64,000 bases of DNA from Arthrobacter sp. UNC362MFTsu5.1 (GCF_000685965.1 NZ_JMLE01000007.1:1-64000), one strand, 5' to 3'. Counted from the stretch's first letter, positions 35,488 to 44,815 are shown. Numbers and translations: made by a program. The notes: a model not told the origin generated them from the letters alone.

Positions 35488-36429
35488 CTAGCGGGCGGCC
35501 AGGACCGCTGAGTAGAGCTCCCGCTTGCTGACTTTCGCGTCCTCGGCGACGGCGGCCACGGCTTCCTTCAGCCTGATGCCCTGCGCAATAAGCCCGTTGA
35601 CGGCGGCCACGTGGTCCTCCGTCCGGCCCGGCTCGCGCTCCGGAGCGCCGCCCACCACCACTGCTATTTCACCGCGCACCTCGTTGGTTTCCGCCCACTG
35701 CAGCAGGTGGCCCAGCGTGCCGCGGATGACCTCTTCGTAGGTCTTGGTGAGCTCACGGCAGACGGCGGCCGGGCGGTCGCCGCCGAAGCGCTCACGGAGG
35801 GCCCGAAGCATCGGTTCCAGCCGGTGCGGCGCCTCGAAAAAGACCATGGTCCGGCGTTCGGCGTCGAGTTCGGACAGCCGGGAAGCCCGCTCGCCGGCCT
35901 TGCGGGGCAGGAAACCTTCAAAACAGAACCGGTCCGTCGGGAGCCCGGAGAGGGCCAGCGCAGTGAGGACCGCCGACGGCCCCGGCACCGCGGTGACCGT
36001 CAGGCCCGCCGCCACCGCGCCCTCTACCAGCCGGAACCCCGGATCCGAGACGGAGGGCATGCCCGCGTCAGTCACCATCACGAGGGTCTTTCCGGCCCGC
36101 ACCTGGTCCAGGAGTTCGGCCGTTTTCGCGGCTTCGTTGTGCTCGTGGTAGCTGATCACCCGCCCGGCAACGGCGATCCCCAGGTTCTGCACCAGCCGGT
36201 GCAGGCGCCGGGTGTCCTCCGCGGCGACGATGTCAGCGGTGGTGAGGAGTTCAACGAGCCGGGGGGACGCATCGCCGACGTTTCCGATGGGCGTCGCAGC
36301 CAGCACAATCCTGCCCGGCTGCCCTTCCGCGGCGGGGGCCGCAGGTTCGGCTGCCGGAGCCCAGGCCTCATCGAAGGTGCCGTCATCATCGGAGCTGCTC
36401 GCGGGGGAGGTACTGAGTTGTTGGTCCAC
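35488..36429 (-). CDS. rsmI: 16S rRNA (cytidine-1402-2'-O)-methyltransferase
   Basis: 313 residues from a GTG. Tetrapyrrole-methylase fold motifs: LAATPIGNVGDASPR, AAEDTRRLHRL, SYHEHNE and VTDAGMPSVSDPGFRLV, diagnostic of RsmI. About 40 residues of Ala/Glu-rich N-terminus are extra. It is divergent from pmt, the same pair as in Mycobacterium (Rv1003-Rv1002c). Confidence 0.96.
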   Translation of the reverse strand: MDQQLSTSPASSSDDDGTFDEAWAPAAEPAAPAAEGQPGRIVLAATPIGNVGDASPRLVELLTTADIVAAEDTRRLHRLVQNLGIAVAGRVISYHEHNEAAKTAELLDQVRAGKTLVMVTDAGMPSVSDPGFRLVEGAVAAGLTVTAVPGPSAVLTALALSGLPTDRFCFEGFLPRKAGERASRLSELDAERRTMVFFEAPHRLEPMLRALRERFGGDRPAAVCRELTKTYEEVIRGTLGHLLQWAETNEVRGEIAVVVGGAPEREPGRTEDHVAAVNGLIAQGIRLKEAVAAVAEDAKVSKRELYSAVLAAR

Positions 36430-36483
36430 ACGACCAGCCTACTGCTGGCAGGCTCTTCCAGCGCCAAAAGGTAGCATGGGCAC

Positions 36484-38199
36484 GTGACGCAGACCTCCGT
36501 ACCTCCTGTCGAGGCCGACCCGGCCGATCCGGCCAAGCCAGCACGGCCGGCCCCAGGGACATCGGGACGCAACCTTGAGGGGCAGCGGTGGATCCGCCGC
36601 CCCCGGGAAGCGTTCACCGAAGGCGCCCTGCAGGAGCGGCTGATCGGCGGCATCCGCAGCTGGCGTGACTATCCGCCGTCGCTGCGGCTCTGGTTCTGGC
36701 TCATCCCCGTCATCACCGCGGCGATCGGCGGCATCCTCCGCTTCGTCCGCCTGGAGAATCCGCGCAGCCTGGTGTTTGACGAAACCTATTACGTCAAGGA
36801 CGGCTACTCATTCCTGGTCAGCGGGTACGAACGCAGCTGGCCGGACAAGGCCAACGAATCCTTCGTGGCAGGGAACCCCGGCGTCATCCTGTCCTCGCCC
36901 GAGTATGTTGTGCATCCGCCGGTGGGCAAGTGGATGATCGCGGCAGGAATGTGGCTGTTCGGCCCGGACAACCCGCTGGGCTGGCGGTTCGGCGCCGCGC
37001 TGACCGGGACCCTGTCCATCCTGCTGATCACCCTGATCGCGCAGAAACTCTTCCACTCGCTGACGCTGGGGGCCGTGGCGGGCCTGCTGCTCGCGGTGGA
37101 CGGCCACCACCTGGTGATGTCCCGCACCTCCTTGCTGGACATCTTCCTGATGTTCTGGGTCCTTGCAGCCTTCGGCGCGCTCCTGATGGACCGCGACGAC
37201 GGCCGACGGCGGCTCGCGGCCAGGCTGGGGCGCCAGGCCGGCGCCGCGCCGGACGGCAGGCCCTCCGTGGTCCAGCTCGTGTCCGGGCCCTGGCTCGGCA
37301 TCCGCTGGTGGCGCGTTGCTGCGGGCGTCTGCCTGGGGCTTGCCGTGGGCACCAAGTGGTCGGCGCTGTTCTTTATGGCGGCCTTCGGGCTCCTCACGGT
37401 CTTCTGGGACCTGAGCGCGCGCCGGATCGCAGGCATCCGGGGCTGGATCAGCGGCGGCATCATCAAGGACGGGATTCCCGCTTTCATCAGCATCGTGCCT
37501 GTCGCCGCCCTGGTGTACCTTTCCACCTGGGCCGGCTGGTTCCAGTCGAAGGATGCGTACTTCCGCCATTGGGCCGACACCAACCCCTCGGCCCAGTGGG
37601 GCTGGCTCCCCAGTCCGCTGCGGTCCCTGGCCCACTACCATCTGGAAGCGTACAAGTTCCATCAGGGGCTCAGTTCCGACCACCCCTATGAGGCGAGCGC
37701 CTGGAGCTGGCTGGTGATGGGGCGGCCCACGTCGTTCTTCTATGAGTCCCCCAAACAGGGCAGCCCCGGTTGCGACGTCGCCAGCTGCACCTCGGCCATC
37801 CTTTCCGTGGGCAACCCCCTGATCTGGTGGAGCGCCACGGTTGCGCTGGTGATCCTGCTGTTCTGGTGGGCGGGCCGCCGGGACTGGCGGGCCGGTGCCA
37901 TCCTCGCCGGGGTCGGCGCGGGCTACCTCCCTTGGTTCATGTACCCGGAACGCACCATGTTCACGTTCTACGCCGTGTCCTTCGAACCGTTCCTGGTCCT
38001 GGCCCTGACATATTGCCTGGGGCTGGTGCTCGGACGTCGCTCGGACCCGTTGTGGCGCCGGCGTTCCGGCCTGTACCTCGTGGCAGTCTTCGTGGTCGGA
38101 GCGGTGCTGGTCTCGGCGTTCTTCTACCCCATCTGGACCGCGGAAATCATTCCGTACCAGGACTGGCGGTTCAGGATGTGGATGCCGTCCTGGATCTAG
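36484..38199 (+). CDS. pmt: polyprenol-phosphate-mannose: protein O-mannosyltransferase
   Basis: 571 residues from a GTG. A GT39 (PMT) protein with the catalytic acidic pair Asp99-Glu100 in VFDETYYVKD, about ten membrane helices, and the conserved HPPVGKWMI. The C-terminal segment WRFRMWMPSW is typical of actinobacterial Pmt. It transfers mannose from a polyprenyl-phosphate donor to exported proteins. Mannose supply is encoded by manA at 60.3 kb. Confidence 0.93.
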   Translation: MTQTSVPPVEADPADPAKPARPAPGTSGRNLEGQRWIRRPREAFTEGALQERLIGGIRSWRDYPPSLRLWFWLIPVITAAIGGILRFVRLENPRSLVFDETYYVKDGYSFLVSGYERSWPDKANESFVAGNPGVILSSPEYVVHPPVGKWMIAAGMWLFGPDNPLGWRFGAALTGTLSILLITLIAQKLFHSLTLGAVAGLLLAVDGHHLVMSRTSLLDIFLMFWVLAAFGALLMDRDDGRRRLAARLGRQAGAAPDGRPSVVQLVSGPWLGIRWWRVAAGVCLGLAVGTKWSALFFMAAFGLLTVFWDLSARRIAGIRGWISGGIIKDGIPAFISIVPVAALVYLSTWAGWFQSKDAYFRHWADTNPSAQWGWLPSPLRSLAHYHLEAYKFHQGLSSDHPYEASAWSWLVMGRPTSFFYESPKQGSPGCDVASCTSAILSVGNPLIWWSATVALVILLFWWAGRRDWRAGAILAGVGAGYLPWFMYPERTMFTFYAVSFEPFLVLALTYCLGLVLGRRSDPLWRRRSGLYLVAVFVVGAVLVSAFFYPIWTAEIIPYQDWRFRMWMPSWI

Positions 38200-38256
38200 G
38201 GCAGTATGGCAAGGGTGCCGGGACACCGCATCACGGATCCGGAAGGGAGACTGGCT

Positions 38257-40086
38257 GTGAGGGAAGCAAGCACTGAACTGCTCGTGGAGCTGGATCAGGG
38301 CAGCAACGTGACTGACCTGCTGCTGGGGCAGCACGCCAAGGACCCGTCGCACGCTGTGTATGCCCGAAAAGGTCCCAACGGCTGGGTTGAGGTCCCCGTC
38401 CAGCAGTTCCTGGACAAGGTGGTGGCGCTTGCCAAGGGGTTGATCGCCGGAGGCCTGGCGCCGGGCGACACGGTGGCTGTGATGTCCGGGACCCGGTACG
38501 AATGGACCCTGGTGGACTTCGCCATCTGGTTCGCCGGCGGTGTGACCGTTCCAGTGTATGAAACTTCCTCGGCAAGCCAGGTCGAGTGGATCTTGCATGA
38601 CTCCGGCGCCCGCCGGGTGTTCGTTGAGGACCCTGCCAAGGCCGGGCTCGTAGCCGGCGTCCTGGCCCATTCCGAACTGCTCGGCGACGCTGTGGTGACG
38701 GTCGTGCGTATGGACGACGACGGCGGCGCACCGAACCTGGCGAGCCTCGCCGCCGCCGGCGCCGGCGTCACTGATGCCGAGCTGGAGCGGCACCGCAGCA
38801 CGGCAGGCCTGGCCGACGTCGCCTCCCTGGTGTACACGTCCGGTACCACGGGTAAGCTCAAGGGCTGCGAGATCACGCACGGCAACTTCGCCCTGGTGGC
38901 CACCAACATCGTGGACTTCCTGCCCGAAATCCTGCGGCAGGAGGGCGCCCGGACACTGATGTTCCTCCCTCTCGCCCACGTCCTGGCCCGCGCTGTCCAG
39001 GTGGTGTGCCTCAGCGCCGGAGTGACCCTGGGCCACACCTCCAGCGCCGCCCAGCTGCTGGAGGACCTCGCCTCGTACAAGCCCACCTTCCTGCTGGTGG
39101 TGCCCAGGATCTTTGAGAAGGTCTATGCGGGTGCCGGCCACAAGGCTGCCCTGGCCGGCAAGGAGCGGCTCTTCGCGGCCGCTTCCGCAGTGGCCATCGA
39201 CTACTCCAGGGCGCTCGATGCCCGGGTCCGGGGAAAAGGCAGCGGACCCGGATTCATGCTCCGCGCCAAGCACGCCGTCTTTGACCGGCTGCTCTACCCC
39301 AAGCTCCGGCAGGCCTTCGGCGGACAGGTCAAGTACACGGTCTCCGGTGCCAGCCCGCTCAGCTCCAACGACGCGCACTTCTTCCGCGGTGCCGGCATTC
39401 CCGTACTGGAGGGCTACGGCCTCACCGAAACCACCGCCCCCTGCACCGCCAACACCCCGTCACGGACCAAGGTGGGCACGGTCGGCATCCCCGTGCCGGG
39501 CACCACTGTGCGGGTCGCAGACGACGGCGAGATCCTGGTCAAAGGCATCGGCGTCTTCAAGGGTTACCACGCCAATGAGGCAGCCAACGCGGAGGCTTTC
39601 GTGGACGGGTTCTTCCGCACCGGGGATCTCGGCTCGCTGGATGAAGACGGCTTCCTCACCATCACCGGCCGCAAGAAGGACCTCCTCGTCACGGCTGGCG
39701 GGAAGAACGTGGCACCCGGGCCGCTCGAGGAAAAGATCCGGGAGCACCAGCTCGTGGCCCAGGCCGTGGTGGTGGGCGACGGAAGGCCGTACGTCTCCGC
39801 CCTGGTCAACCTCGATCCGGAGGGCTTGGAGAACTGGTGCGCCGCCCAGCGGATTCCGGTCCTGGGTGTGGCCGAAGCAACGTCGGATGTCCGGGTCCGG
39901 GAAGCCGTGCAGGGCGCTATCGACCAGGCAAACCTGCTGGTGTCGAAGGCGGAATCGATCCGCAGCTTCGTCCTGCTGGCTGCCGATTTCACGGTGGAGT
40001 CAGGTCACCTGACGCCGTCACTGAAACTCAAGCGGGCCGCCGTCGTCCGCGACTTCGAAGCCCACATCAACGGCCTGTACCGCTAG
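38257..40086 (+). CDS. long-chain fatty acid-CoA ligase (FadD15-like AMP-binding protein)
   Basis: 609 residues from the GTG at 38257, which has AAGGGAG suitably placed; an ATG at 38206 would add 17 residues with a weaker site. ANL superfamily motifs: YTSGTTGKLKG (about 194-203), EGYGLTETTAP, and GRKKDLLVTAGGKNVAPG with the C-terminal catalytic region. It activates fatty acids to acyl-CoA via acyl-AMP; the pattern resembles actinobacterial FadD15. It lies 57 bp after pmt. Confidence 0.92.
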   Translation: MREASTELLVELDQGSNVTDLLLGQHAKDPSHAVYARKGPNGWVEVPVQQFLDKVVALAKGLIAGGLAPGDTVAVMSGTRYEWTLVDFAIWFAGGVTVPVYETSSASQVEWILHDSGARRVFVEDPAKAGLVAGVLAHSELLGDAVVTVVRMDDDGGAPNLASLAAAGAGVTDAELERHRSTAGLADVASLVYTSGTTGKLKGCEITHGNFALVATNIVDFLPEILRQEGARTLMFLPLAHVLARAVQVVCLSAGVTLGHTSSAAQLLEDLASYKPTFLLVVPRIFEKVYAGAGHKAALAGKERLFAAASAVAIDYSRALDARVRGKGSGPGFMLRAKHAVFDRLLYPKLRQAFGGQVKYTVSGASPLSSNDAHFFRGAGIPVLEGYGLTETTAPCTANTPSRTKVGTVGIPVPGTTVRVADDGEILVKGIGVFKGYHANEAANAEAFVDGFFRTGDLGSLDEDGFLTITGRKKDLLVTAGGKNVAPGPLEEKIREHQLVAQAVVVGDGRPYVSALVNLDPEGLENWCAAQRIPVLGVAEATSDVRVREAVQGAIDQANLLVSKAESIRSFVLLAADFTVESGHLTPSLKLKRAAVVRDFEAHINGLYR

Positions 40087-40099
40087 ACCCGGGCCGGTC

Positions 40100-40145
40100 C
40101 CCCGGCATGCGCCCACACAACACCCCGGCATGTGCCCACACAACC
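40100..40145. repeat. two 23-bp tandem repeats beside the terminator
   Basis: Units 40100-40122 and 40123-40145 (CCCCGGCATG, C or T, GCCCACACAAC) are near-identical and end exactly where the following hairpin begins. No function is evident; it could be a local duplication by slippage. Confidence 0.75.
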
Positions 40146-40179
40146 ATGAAGGCGACCGGCCTGCGCCGGTCGCCTTCAT
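40146..40179. terminator. bidirectional terminator between FadD-like and Lit-like genes
   Basis: A perfect 15-bp stem (ATGAAGGCGACCGGC at 40146-40160 with its complement at 40165-40179) closes a CTGC tetraloop between convergent genes. Confidence 0.85.
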
Positions 40180-40204
40180 CGTGTTCATGCCTCTGCGGAG
40201 CCCG

Positions 40205-41437
40205 CTAAACCGTCGCGGAGTTTCCCCGGGTGCGCCGCTGCGCGGCGTCGGGGAGGTCAGTTGTCCCGGCGTCGCTGTCCGTGGCTGAGGCGTCCTGGGC
40301 GTCTGTGTCTTTGTCGTTCGTTTTCCTGGCAAGGCCGCGGCGCTTCCGCGTGGGCCAGGTGAGGATCAGGGTGGCAACGGAGGCGATCAGGACCAGTGCG
40401 CCGATAACGATCCCGGAATCAACCCAGAACTGTCCCGGGAAGAGCCGGATCAGGGTGTCGTCCAGGGCGAATGTCCACGTCCCGTTGGCGAAGAAAATCC
40501 GGTGGAACTCGGTGAAGAACTGCTGCCAGCCCAGGGCGGCCAGAGTGCCCAGCCCCAGGATGATCACCAGGGTGGCGACGGAGCCGGCGAAGAGGCCGCG
40601 GCGGACTCCCCCGGTGCTGCGCCGGCGCAGGTAGATGATCGCGATGATGCCCAGCAGGATCAGCAGCGCCCCGCCGCCGAACGTTGACAGGATGACGAGC
40701 TTGACGTCTGCCATGTGGCTGACTTCGCCTTCCTGGAACAGCGCATCGCCGCTGCGGTTCACCAGTTCGCCGAGATACCGCGGGCCGGACCAGTTGCTGA
40801 GGTAGTCCACGGCGTAGGACCCGTAGGTCATGCGGTCATCGGCGCTGAAGCCGTAGCCATCGCCGGGGAATCCCGGGCGGTTGTATTCAACCCAGAGGAA
40901 CAGGGGACTTGCGACGGCCCGGACGGCCAGGACCAGGAGGATCAGCGGGTAGAAGACAGCCAGCAGCACCTGCATCACGCGCGGCAGGACGGGCTTGGTG
41001 TTGTTCGCCAGCTCCCGTTCGGCGTTCCGGCGTTCCACCTCGTCCTGCGGCGGGCGCACCTGGAGGGCCGAAGTGGGCAGGGGTTCGCGGAAATGCGTGC
41101 CCCTCCCCTGCGGCTCTGCGGCCGGTTCGACGGCGGACTCCGCCGCCTTGCGGTCGGCGCGGCTCCCGGCCTGGGAGACAGGGGTGCTGGCCTGGGAGAC
41201 AGGGCTCCCGGCCCGGGAGGCAGGGATGCCGGCGGACGCTGCCGGCTGGCCCTTGCCTGCGTCAGTGCCCGGAACAGGGGACGTGTGTCCGGCCGGGGTT
41301 GTTCCCTGTGCTTTTGCCGCCCTTCCTGCCCCAGTGCCGGCAGACTTCATCCAGTCGAAGGCGGGCTCGGCAGTGTCGTCGGCCGGATCCAGATGCGGAT
41401 CCTGCCGATTCGGCGGGGTGGGCGTCTTTTCAGTCAC
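40205..41437 (-). CDS. TIGR01906/DUF1461 (Lit-like) integral membrane protein with long disordered N-terminus
   Basis: 410 residues from the GTG at 41437 (GGAAGTG upstream); a GTG at 41476 would add 13. Residues 1-150 are low-complexity, Ala/Ser/Gln-rich, partly encoded by a 21-bp repeat. The core (about 152-385) has four membrane helices with the family blocks EYNRPGFPGDGYGFSADDRM and FHRIFFANGTWTFALDDTLI, RLFPGQFW. DUF1461 includes Lit, the lipoprotein intramolecular acyltransferase of Firmicutes; whether actinobacterial members do this is not known. The gene stands between terminators and weakly adjoins a SpoIIM-like gene. Confidence 0.8.
   Translation of the reverse strand: MTEKTPTPPNRQDPHLDPADDTAEPAFDWMKSAGTGAGRAAKAQGTTPAGHTSPVPGTDAGKGQPAASAGIPASRAGSPVSQASTPVSQAGSRADRKAAESAVEPAAEPQGRGTHFREPLPTSALQVRPPQDEVERRNAERELANNTKPVLPRVMQVLLAVFYPLILLVLAVRAVASPLFLWVEYNRPGFPGDGYGFSADDRMTYGSYAVDYLSNWSGPRYLGELVNRSGDALFQEGEVSHMADVKLVILSTFGGGALLILLGIIAIIYLRRRSTGGVRRGLFAGSVATLVIILGLGTLAALGWQQFFTEFHRIFFANGTWTFALDDTLIRLFPGQFWVDSGIVIGALVLIASVATLILTWPTRKRRGLARKTNDKDTDAQDASATDSDAGTTDLPDAAQRRTRGNSATV
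41168..41230. repeat. three 21-bp in-frame minisatellite units
   Basis: Units at 41168-41188, 41189-41209 and 41210-41230 (consensus GGCCTGGGAGACAGGG plus five bases) encode repeats such as SPVSQA/TPVSQA in the N-terminal tail of the Lit-like protein. Because the period is a multiple of three, copy-number change would lengthen or shorten the tail without a frameshift. Confidence 0.75.
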
Positions 41438-41559
41438 TGCAGTTTCACTTCCGTAGGCGTCCGCGTTGCCGGACACCGCCAGGCAACGCTACTTATCTCC
41501 AGATGAGCCTACCGTCAGGCACTCCGTGGCGGCAGGTGCCACCCCGTTCCGCCACGTAT

Positions 41560-42552
41560 TCACGCAGCCAACGCCGTGTAGCCTGCATCAGCGCTATCCA
41601 GGTCGCCGCTGGCCCCGGAACGATAGGCACGCCTGCCCCACACCAGTACATACGTCCAGTACGTAGCCAGGACCGCCGCGCCGATCGTGATCTTGGCCCA
41701 CACCGGAAGGCTGCTGGGGGTGACGAAGCCTTCCACGAGGCCGGAGACAAACAGCACCACCACAAGTCCCAGCGCCACGGTGATCAGCGAGCGCCCTTCC
41801 GCGGCCACTGCCTGGCCCCTGGTCCGGGGTCCGGGGGAAACCATGGCCCAGAAGATCTTCAGGCCCGCAGCGCAGGCAATGAACACCGCGGTGAGTTCCA
41901 TCAGGCCGTGGGGAAGGATGTAGCTGAAGAAGACATCGGACTTGCCGACGGCAGCGAAGACCCCGGCCGCGATTCCCAGCCCCTGGGCGTTGCTGAAGAG
42001 GATCATCGGAACCCAGAAACCGGTAATGCCCAGCGCCACCGCCTGGGCAGCGATCCAGGCGTTGTTGGTCCAGACGGCACCGGCGAACGACGCTGCGGGA
42101 TTCTCGGAGTAGTAGTCGACGAAGTCCCGCTCGACGTACTGCTTGACGGTTGCGTCCGAACCGAGGGCCCGGAGCGCATCGGGCGACGTGGCGATCCACA
42201 ACGCGTACGCCCCCGCGACTAGGCAGAACGCCAGGCCGCACCAGACGGTAAGCCAGCGGATCCGGTACAGCGCCGCCGGAAGTGCGATGACGAAGAACCG
42301 TGCGAGGTCATCCATGAAGTTGGAGCGGGCCCCGGTGAAGCGTGTGCGGGCTTGGGCCAGTGTGGCCGACAGGGAGGCCGAGAGGCCACTTTCGGGGGCA
42401 ACCGACCGCAGCAGGGAAAGGTGGGCGGAGGTGGTCTGGTAGAGGCGCAGCAGTTCATCGGCCTCGCTTCCGTCCAGGCGCCGCTTGTACGCCAGCACGT
42501 AGAGCCGCGCCCACTTGTCCCCGTTGACCGCGGAGAACGCATCGATGTCCAC
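41560..42552 (-). CDS. stage II sporulation protein M (SpoIIM) family membrane protein
   Basis: 330 residues from a GTG. Soluble N-terminus (about 1-95) then six or so membrane helices; the family block NNAWIAAQAVALGITGFWV and GLGIAAGVFAA, HGLMELTAVFIACAAGL is characteristic. Although named for sporulation, such genes are common in non-sporulating actinobacteria beside RDD, MoxR and DUF58 genes and have no known role there. It is divergent from the RDD gene, 71 bp away. Confidence 0.9.
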   Translation of the reverse strand: MDIDAFSAVNGDKWARLYVLAYKRRLDGSEADELLRLYQTTSAHLSLLRSVAPESGLSASLSATLAQARTRFTGARSNFMDDLARFFVIALPAALYRIRWLTVWCGLAFCLVAGAYALWIATSPDALRALGSDATVKQYVERDFVDYYSENPAASFAGAVWTNNAWIAAQAVALGITGFWVPMILFSNAQGLGIAAGVFAAVGKSDVFFSYILPHGLMELTAVFIACAAGLKIFWAMVSPGPRTRGQAVAAEGRSLITVALGLVVVLFVSGLVEGFVTPSSLPVWAKITIGAAVLATYWTYVLVWGRRAYRSGASGDLDSADAGYTALAA

Positions 42553-42623
42553 GGCACTACCCTAGCGCCCCCGGATTAGACTGTGAGCGTCCGTAGGCGG
42601 CGTGTAGGGGACGGGGACCCGGT

Positions 42624-43433
42624 TTGAGCTCGATCATCACAGGTGAAGCAGTTGTCTTGGAGCTCCGGCCGGCGTCGTTCGCTGCGCGGGCGCTGGGCCT
42701 GATCCTGGACGTCGTTGCGAACGTCGTCCTCCTCATCGTGATGATGACGGTGATCTCCTCGGCCTACAGTGACCTCGACGGGGCGGCCGCGCGTGCCCTG
42801 GTCCTGGTCAGTGTGGTGTTCTGTTTCGTGATCCTCCCGGTGGCGGTGGAAACCCTCACCCGCGGCCTCTCGCTGGGGAAGCTGGCGGCCGGGCTCCGGA
42901 TCGTCCGGGACGACGGCGGCGCCATCCGCTTCCGCCACGCGCTGATCCGCGGGCTGATCGGATTCCTGGAGATCTACCTGACGTTCGGCGGACTGGCCAT
43001 CGCCGTCGCGCTGTTCAATGACAAATCCAAGCGGCTCGGTGACGTGGTGGCGGGAACCTATTCCCTGCGCCGCCGGGTGCCTACCGAACCGCCGTTCGTG
43101 CCGTTCGTGCCTCCGCACCTGAGGTCCTGGGCGGCGCTGGCCGATATCGGCCGGATACCGGACGCGGTGGCCCGCCGCTCGGCGCAGTTCATCCGCCAGG
43201 CGGGACGGATGTCGCCGGCGTCGCGCGCCTCCATGGCGGTGTCCCTCGCCACCGAGGTTTCAGCCTGTGTTGCCCCGCCGCCGCCGGCCGGTACGGGTCC
43301 GGAGGAGTATCTGGCAGCCGTCCTGGTGGAACGCCGCGAGCGGGAACTGGCCCGGCTGACCCGGGCGCGGGCGCGGAGCACCGGCGTGGGGGAACGGCTG
43401 GACCGGCTCCCCTACAGCCGGGATGGCCGGTAG
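42624..43433 (+). CDS. RDD family membrane protein
   Basis: 269 residues, probably from a TTG with GGGGACC upstream. The RDD domain (about 10-150) begins LRPASFAARALGLILDVV and carries GLSLGKLAAGLRIV and KRLGDVVAGT; two or three membrane helices. A soluble Arg-rich C-terminus (about 150-269) follows. Function unknown. It converges with the first L,D-transpeptidase gene, with only 10 bp between stops. Confidence 0.88.
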   Translation: MSSIITGEAVVLELRPASFAARALGLILDVVANVVLLIVMMTVISSAYSDLDGAAARALVLVSVVFCFVILPVAVETLTRGLSLGKLAAGLRIVRDDGGAIRFRHALIRGLIGFLEIYLTFGGLAIAVALFNDKSKRLGDVVAGTYSLRRRVPTEPPFVPFVPPHLRSWAALADIGRIPDAVARRSAQFIRQAGRMSPASRASMAVSLATEVSACVAPPPPAGTGPEEYLAAVLVERRERELARLTRARARSTGVGERLDRLPYSRDGR

Positions 43434-43443
43434 GCCGCGGGCA

Positions 43444-44676
43444 CTACCGCTTGGCGTACTGCGCCCAGGGAATGTTCCAGTCGCCGTAGCCCTCCAGCGG
43501 CTCCACCGGCGGAGCGCCCGTGTTGAGGGTCTGGACCACGTCGCCGGTCTTCATGTTGTTGAAGAACCACGCTGCATCCGCGGGCAGGAGCCCCACGCAG
43601 CCATGCGAGACGTTGGATTTTCCGACGTAGCTCCAGGCGGATTCGAGGGCCTGGTGGACGTAAACGCCGGACGACGTCAGCCTGTTGGCGTATTCGACGG
43701 TCAGCGGCGGGTAGTAACCCTTGTCCCCGGGCTTGAGGCCGATGCTTCCGGCATTGAACTTGGAGTGCCGCTCCTGCTCCATGATCACGGCGTAGCCGGT
43801 GGGCGAGAGCCATTCGGCGTCGCCGAGGGTGACGGGAGCCGTCCGGACCAGCTGGCCGTCAAAGTAGACGTTCATGGTCTTGGTGACATCGTCCACGATG
43901 GCCACCCGCTGCGGGCCGACCTTGAAGCTGACCTTGGTGTCCACGTTGCCCACCATCTTGTTCCCGAAGTCGACGCCGAACAGCTTGAGGTCCACCGTGA
44001 CCTGGCTGCCCGAGGCCCAGAACGCTTCGGGACGGATGCGCACGCGCTGGTCTGAGTACCAGCGCCAGGCGACCGCCTGGCCGGAGGATGAGGTGACGGT
44101 GACGGCCTTCTCCATGGCCTCCTTGTTCAGGACCGGCTCGGAGAAGACAATTTCAATCGGCTGGCCCGAGCCCACGGTGGAACCGTTTTTCGGGTACACG
44201 GCGGCGTCCGCCTCGTTGGCCGTTGCCACCGTGGTGAAAGTCTGGGTCTTTTTCGTTTCGCGGCCTGCCTGGTCCACGATCGTGAAGGCGTAATCGTAGG
44301 CGGCGTCGAATTCCAGCGGGTCCAAAGCGGTCCAGGTGGAACCGTCGGCGCTGAGGGTGCCCTTGACGGGCGCACCGCCGTCGGCAGTCGCCAGGACGAC
44401 GTCCTTCACGGTGCCGTTGACGGCTTTGACGGACGGCGCGACGGCGGGATTGACTCCCGCGGCGCCGTCCGTGGGGGTTACGCCGAGTTCGACTGCCTTG
44501 ACGACAGGAGCCGCGAGCCCCGGTTCGTTGCGGACCGGGCTGGAAGACTCCGACTGGAATACGGGTTCGGCCCAGCTGGGAGCCGTGGCCACGCCGATCC
44601 CGCCGGCCGCGACCGCAACGCAGATGGCGGCAATCCCCAGGATTTTCATGGTCTTCCGATTGTGGACTTTAGTCAT
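43444..44676 (-). CDS. L,D-transpeptidase with Ig-like domains (copy 1)
   Basis: 410 residues from the ATG at 44676, which has GGAGAAGG upstream; an ATG four codons earlier is too close to its own site. An N-terminal signal-anchor (about 12-36) precedes two bacterial Ig-like domains (about 60-250) and a YkuD catalytic domain (about 260-385) with the nucleophile Cys in SNVSHGCVGL. Such Ldt proteins make 3-3 cross-links in peptidoglycan or attach proteins to it. It is a paralog of the next gene, same strand, same length; the conserved tail GDWNIPWAQYA is shared. Confidence 0.94.
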   Translation of the reverse strand: MTKVHNRKTMKILGIAAICVAVAAGGIGVATAPSWAEPVFQSESSSPVRNEPGLAAPVVKAVELGVTPTDGAAGVNPAVAPSVKAVNGTVKDVVLATADGGAPVKGTLSADGSTWTALDPLEFDAAYDYAFTIVDQAGRETKKTQTFTTVATANEADAAVYPKNGSTVGSGQPIEIVFSEPVLNKEAMEKAVTVTSSSGQAVAWRWYSDQRVRIRPEAFWASGSQVTVDLKLFGVDFGNKMVGNVDTKVSFKVGPQRVAIVDDVTKTMNVYFDGQLVRTAPVTLGDAEWLSPTGYAVIMEQERHSKFNAGSIGLKPGDKGYYPPLTVEYANRLTSSGVYVHQALESAWSYVGKSNVSHGCVGLLPADAAWFFNNMKTGDVVQTLNTGAPPVEPLEGYGDWNIPWAQYAKR

Positions 44677-44815
44677 GACCTTCTCCATGTCCCCCGACAG
44701 GCCCGTGATCAGCCCAAATACCGTCTTGAATCTTCAGTTGATACGTTCGTCAGCGCGTTAGTGAGGTGTTCAGCACTCACCGGTGACCAGACGATTTTAC
44801 CGTATGCCGAACGGA

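Noticed and set aside
36808-39378. 856-codon frame antisense to pmt and the acyl-CoA ligase
   Set aside because: The opposite strand encodes two clear enzymes over the same span; long antisense frames are expected in very GC-rich DNA.
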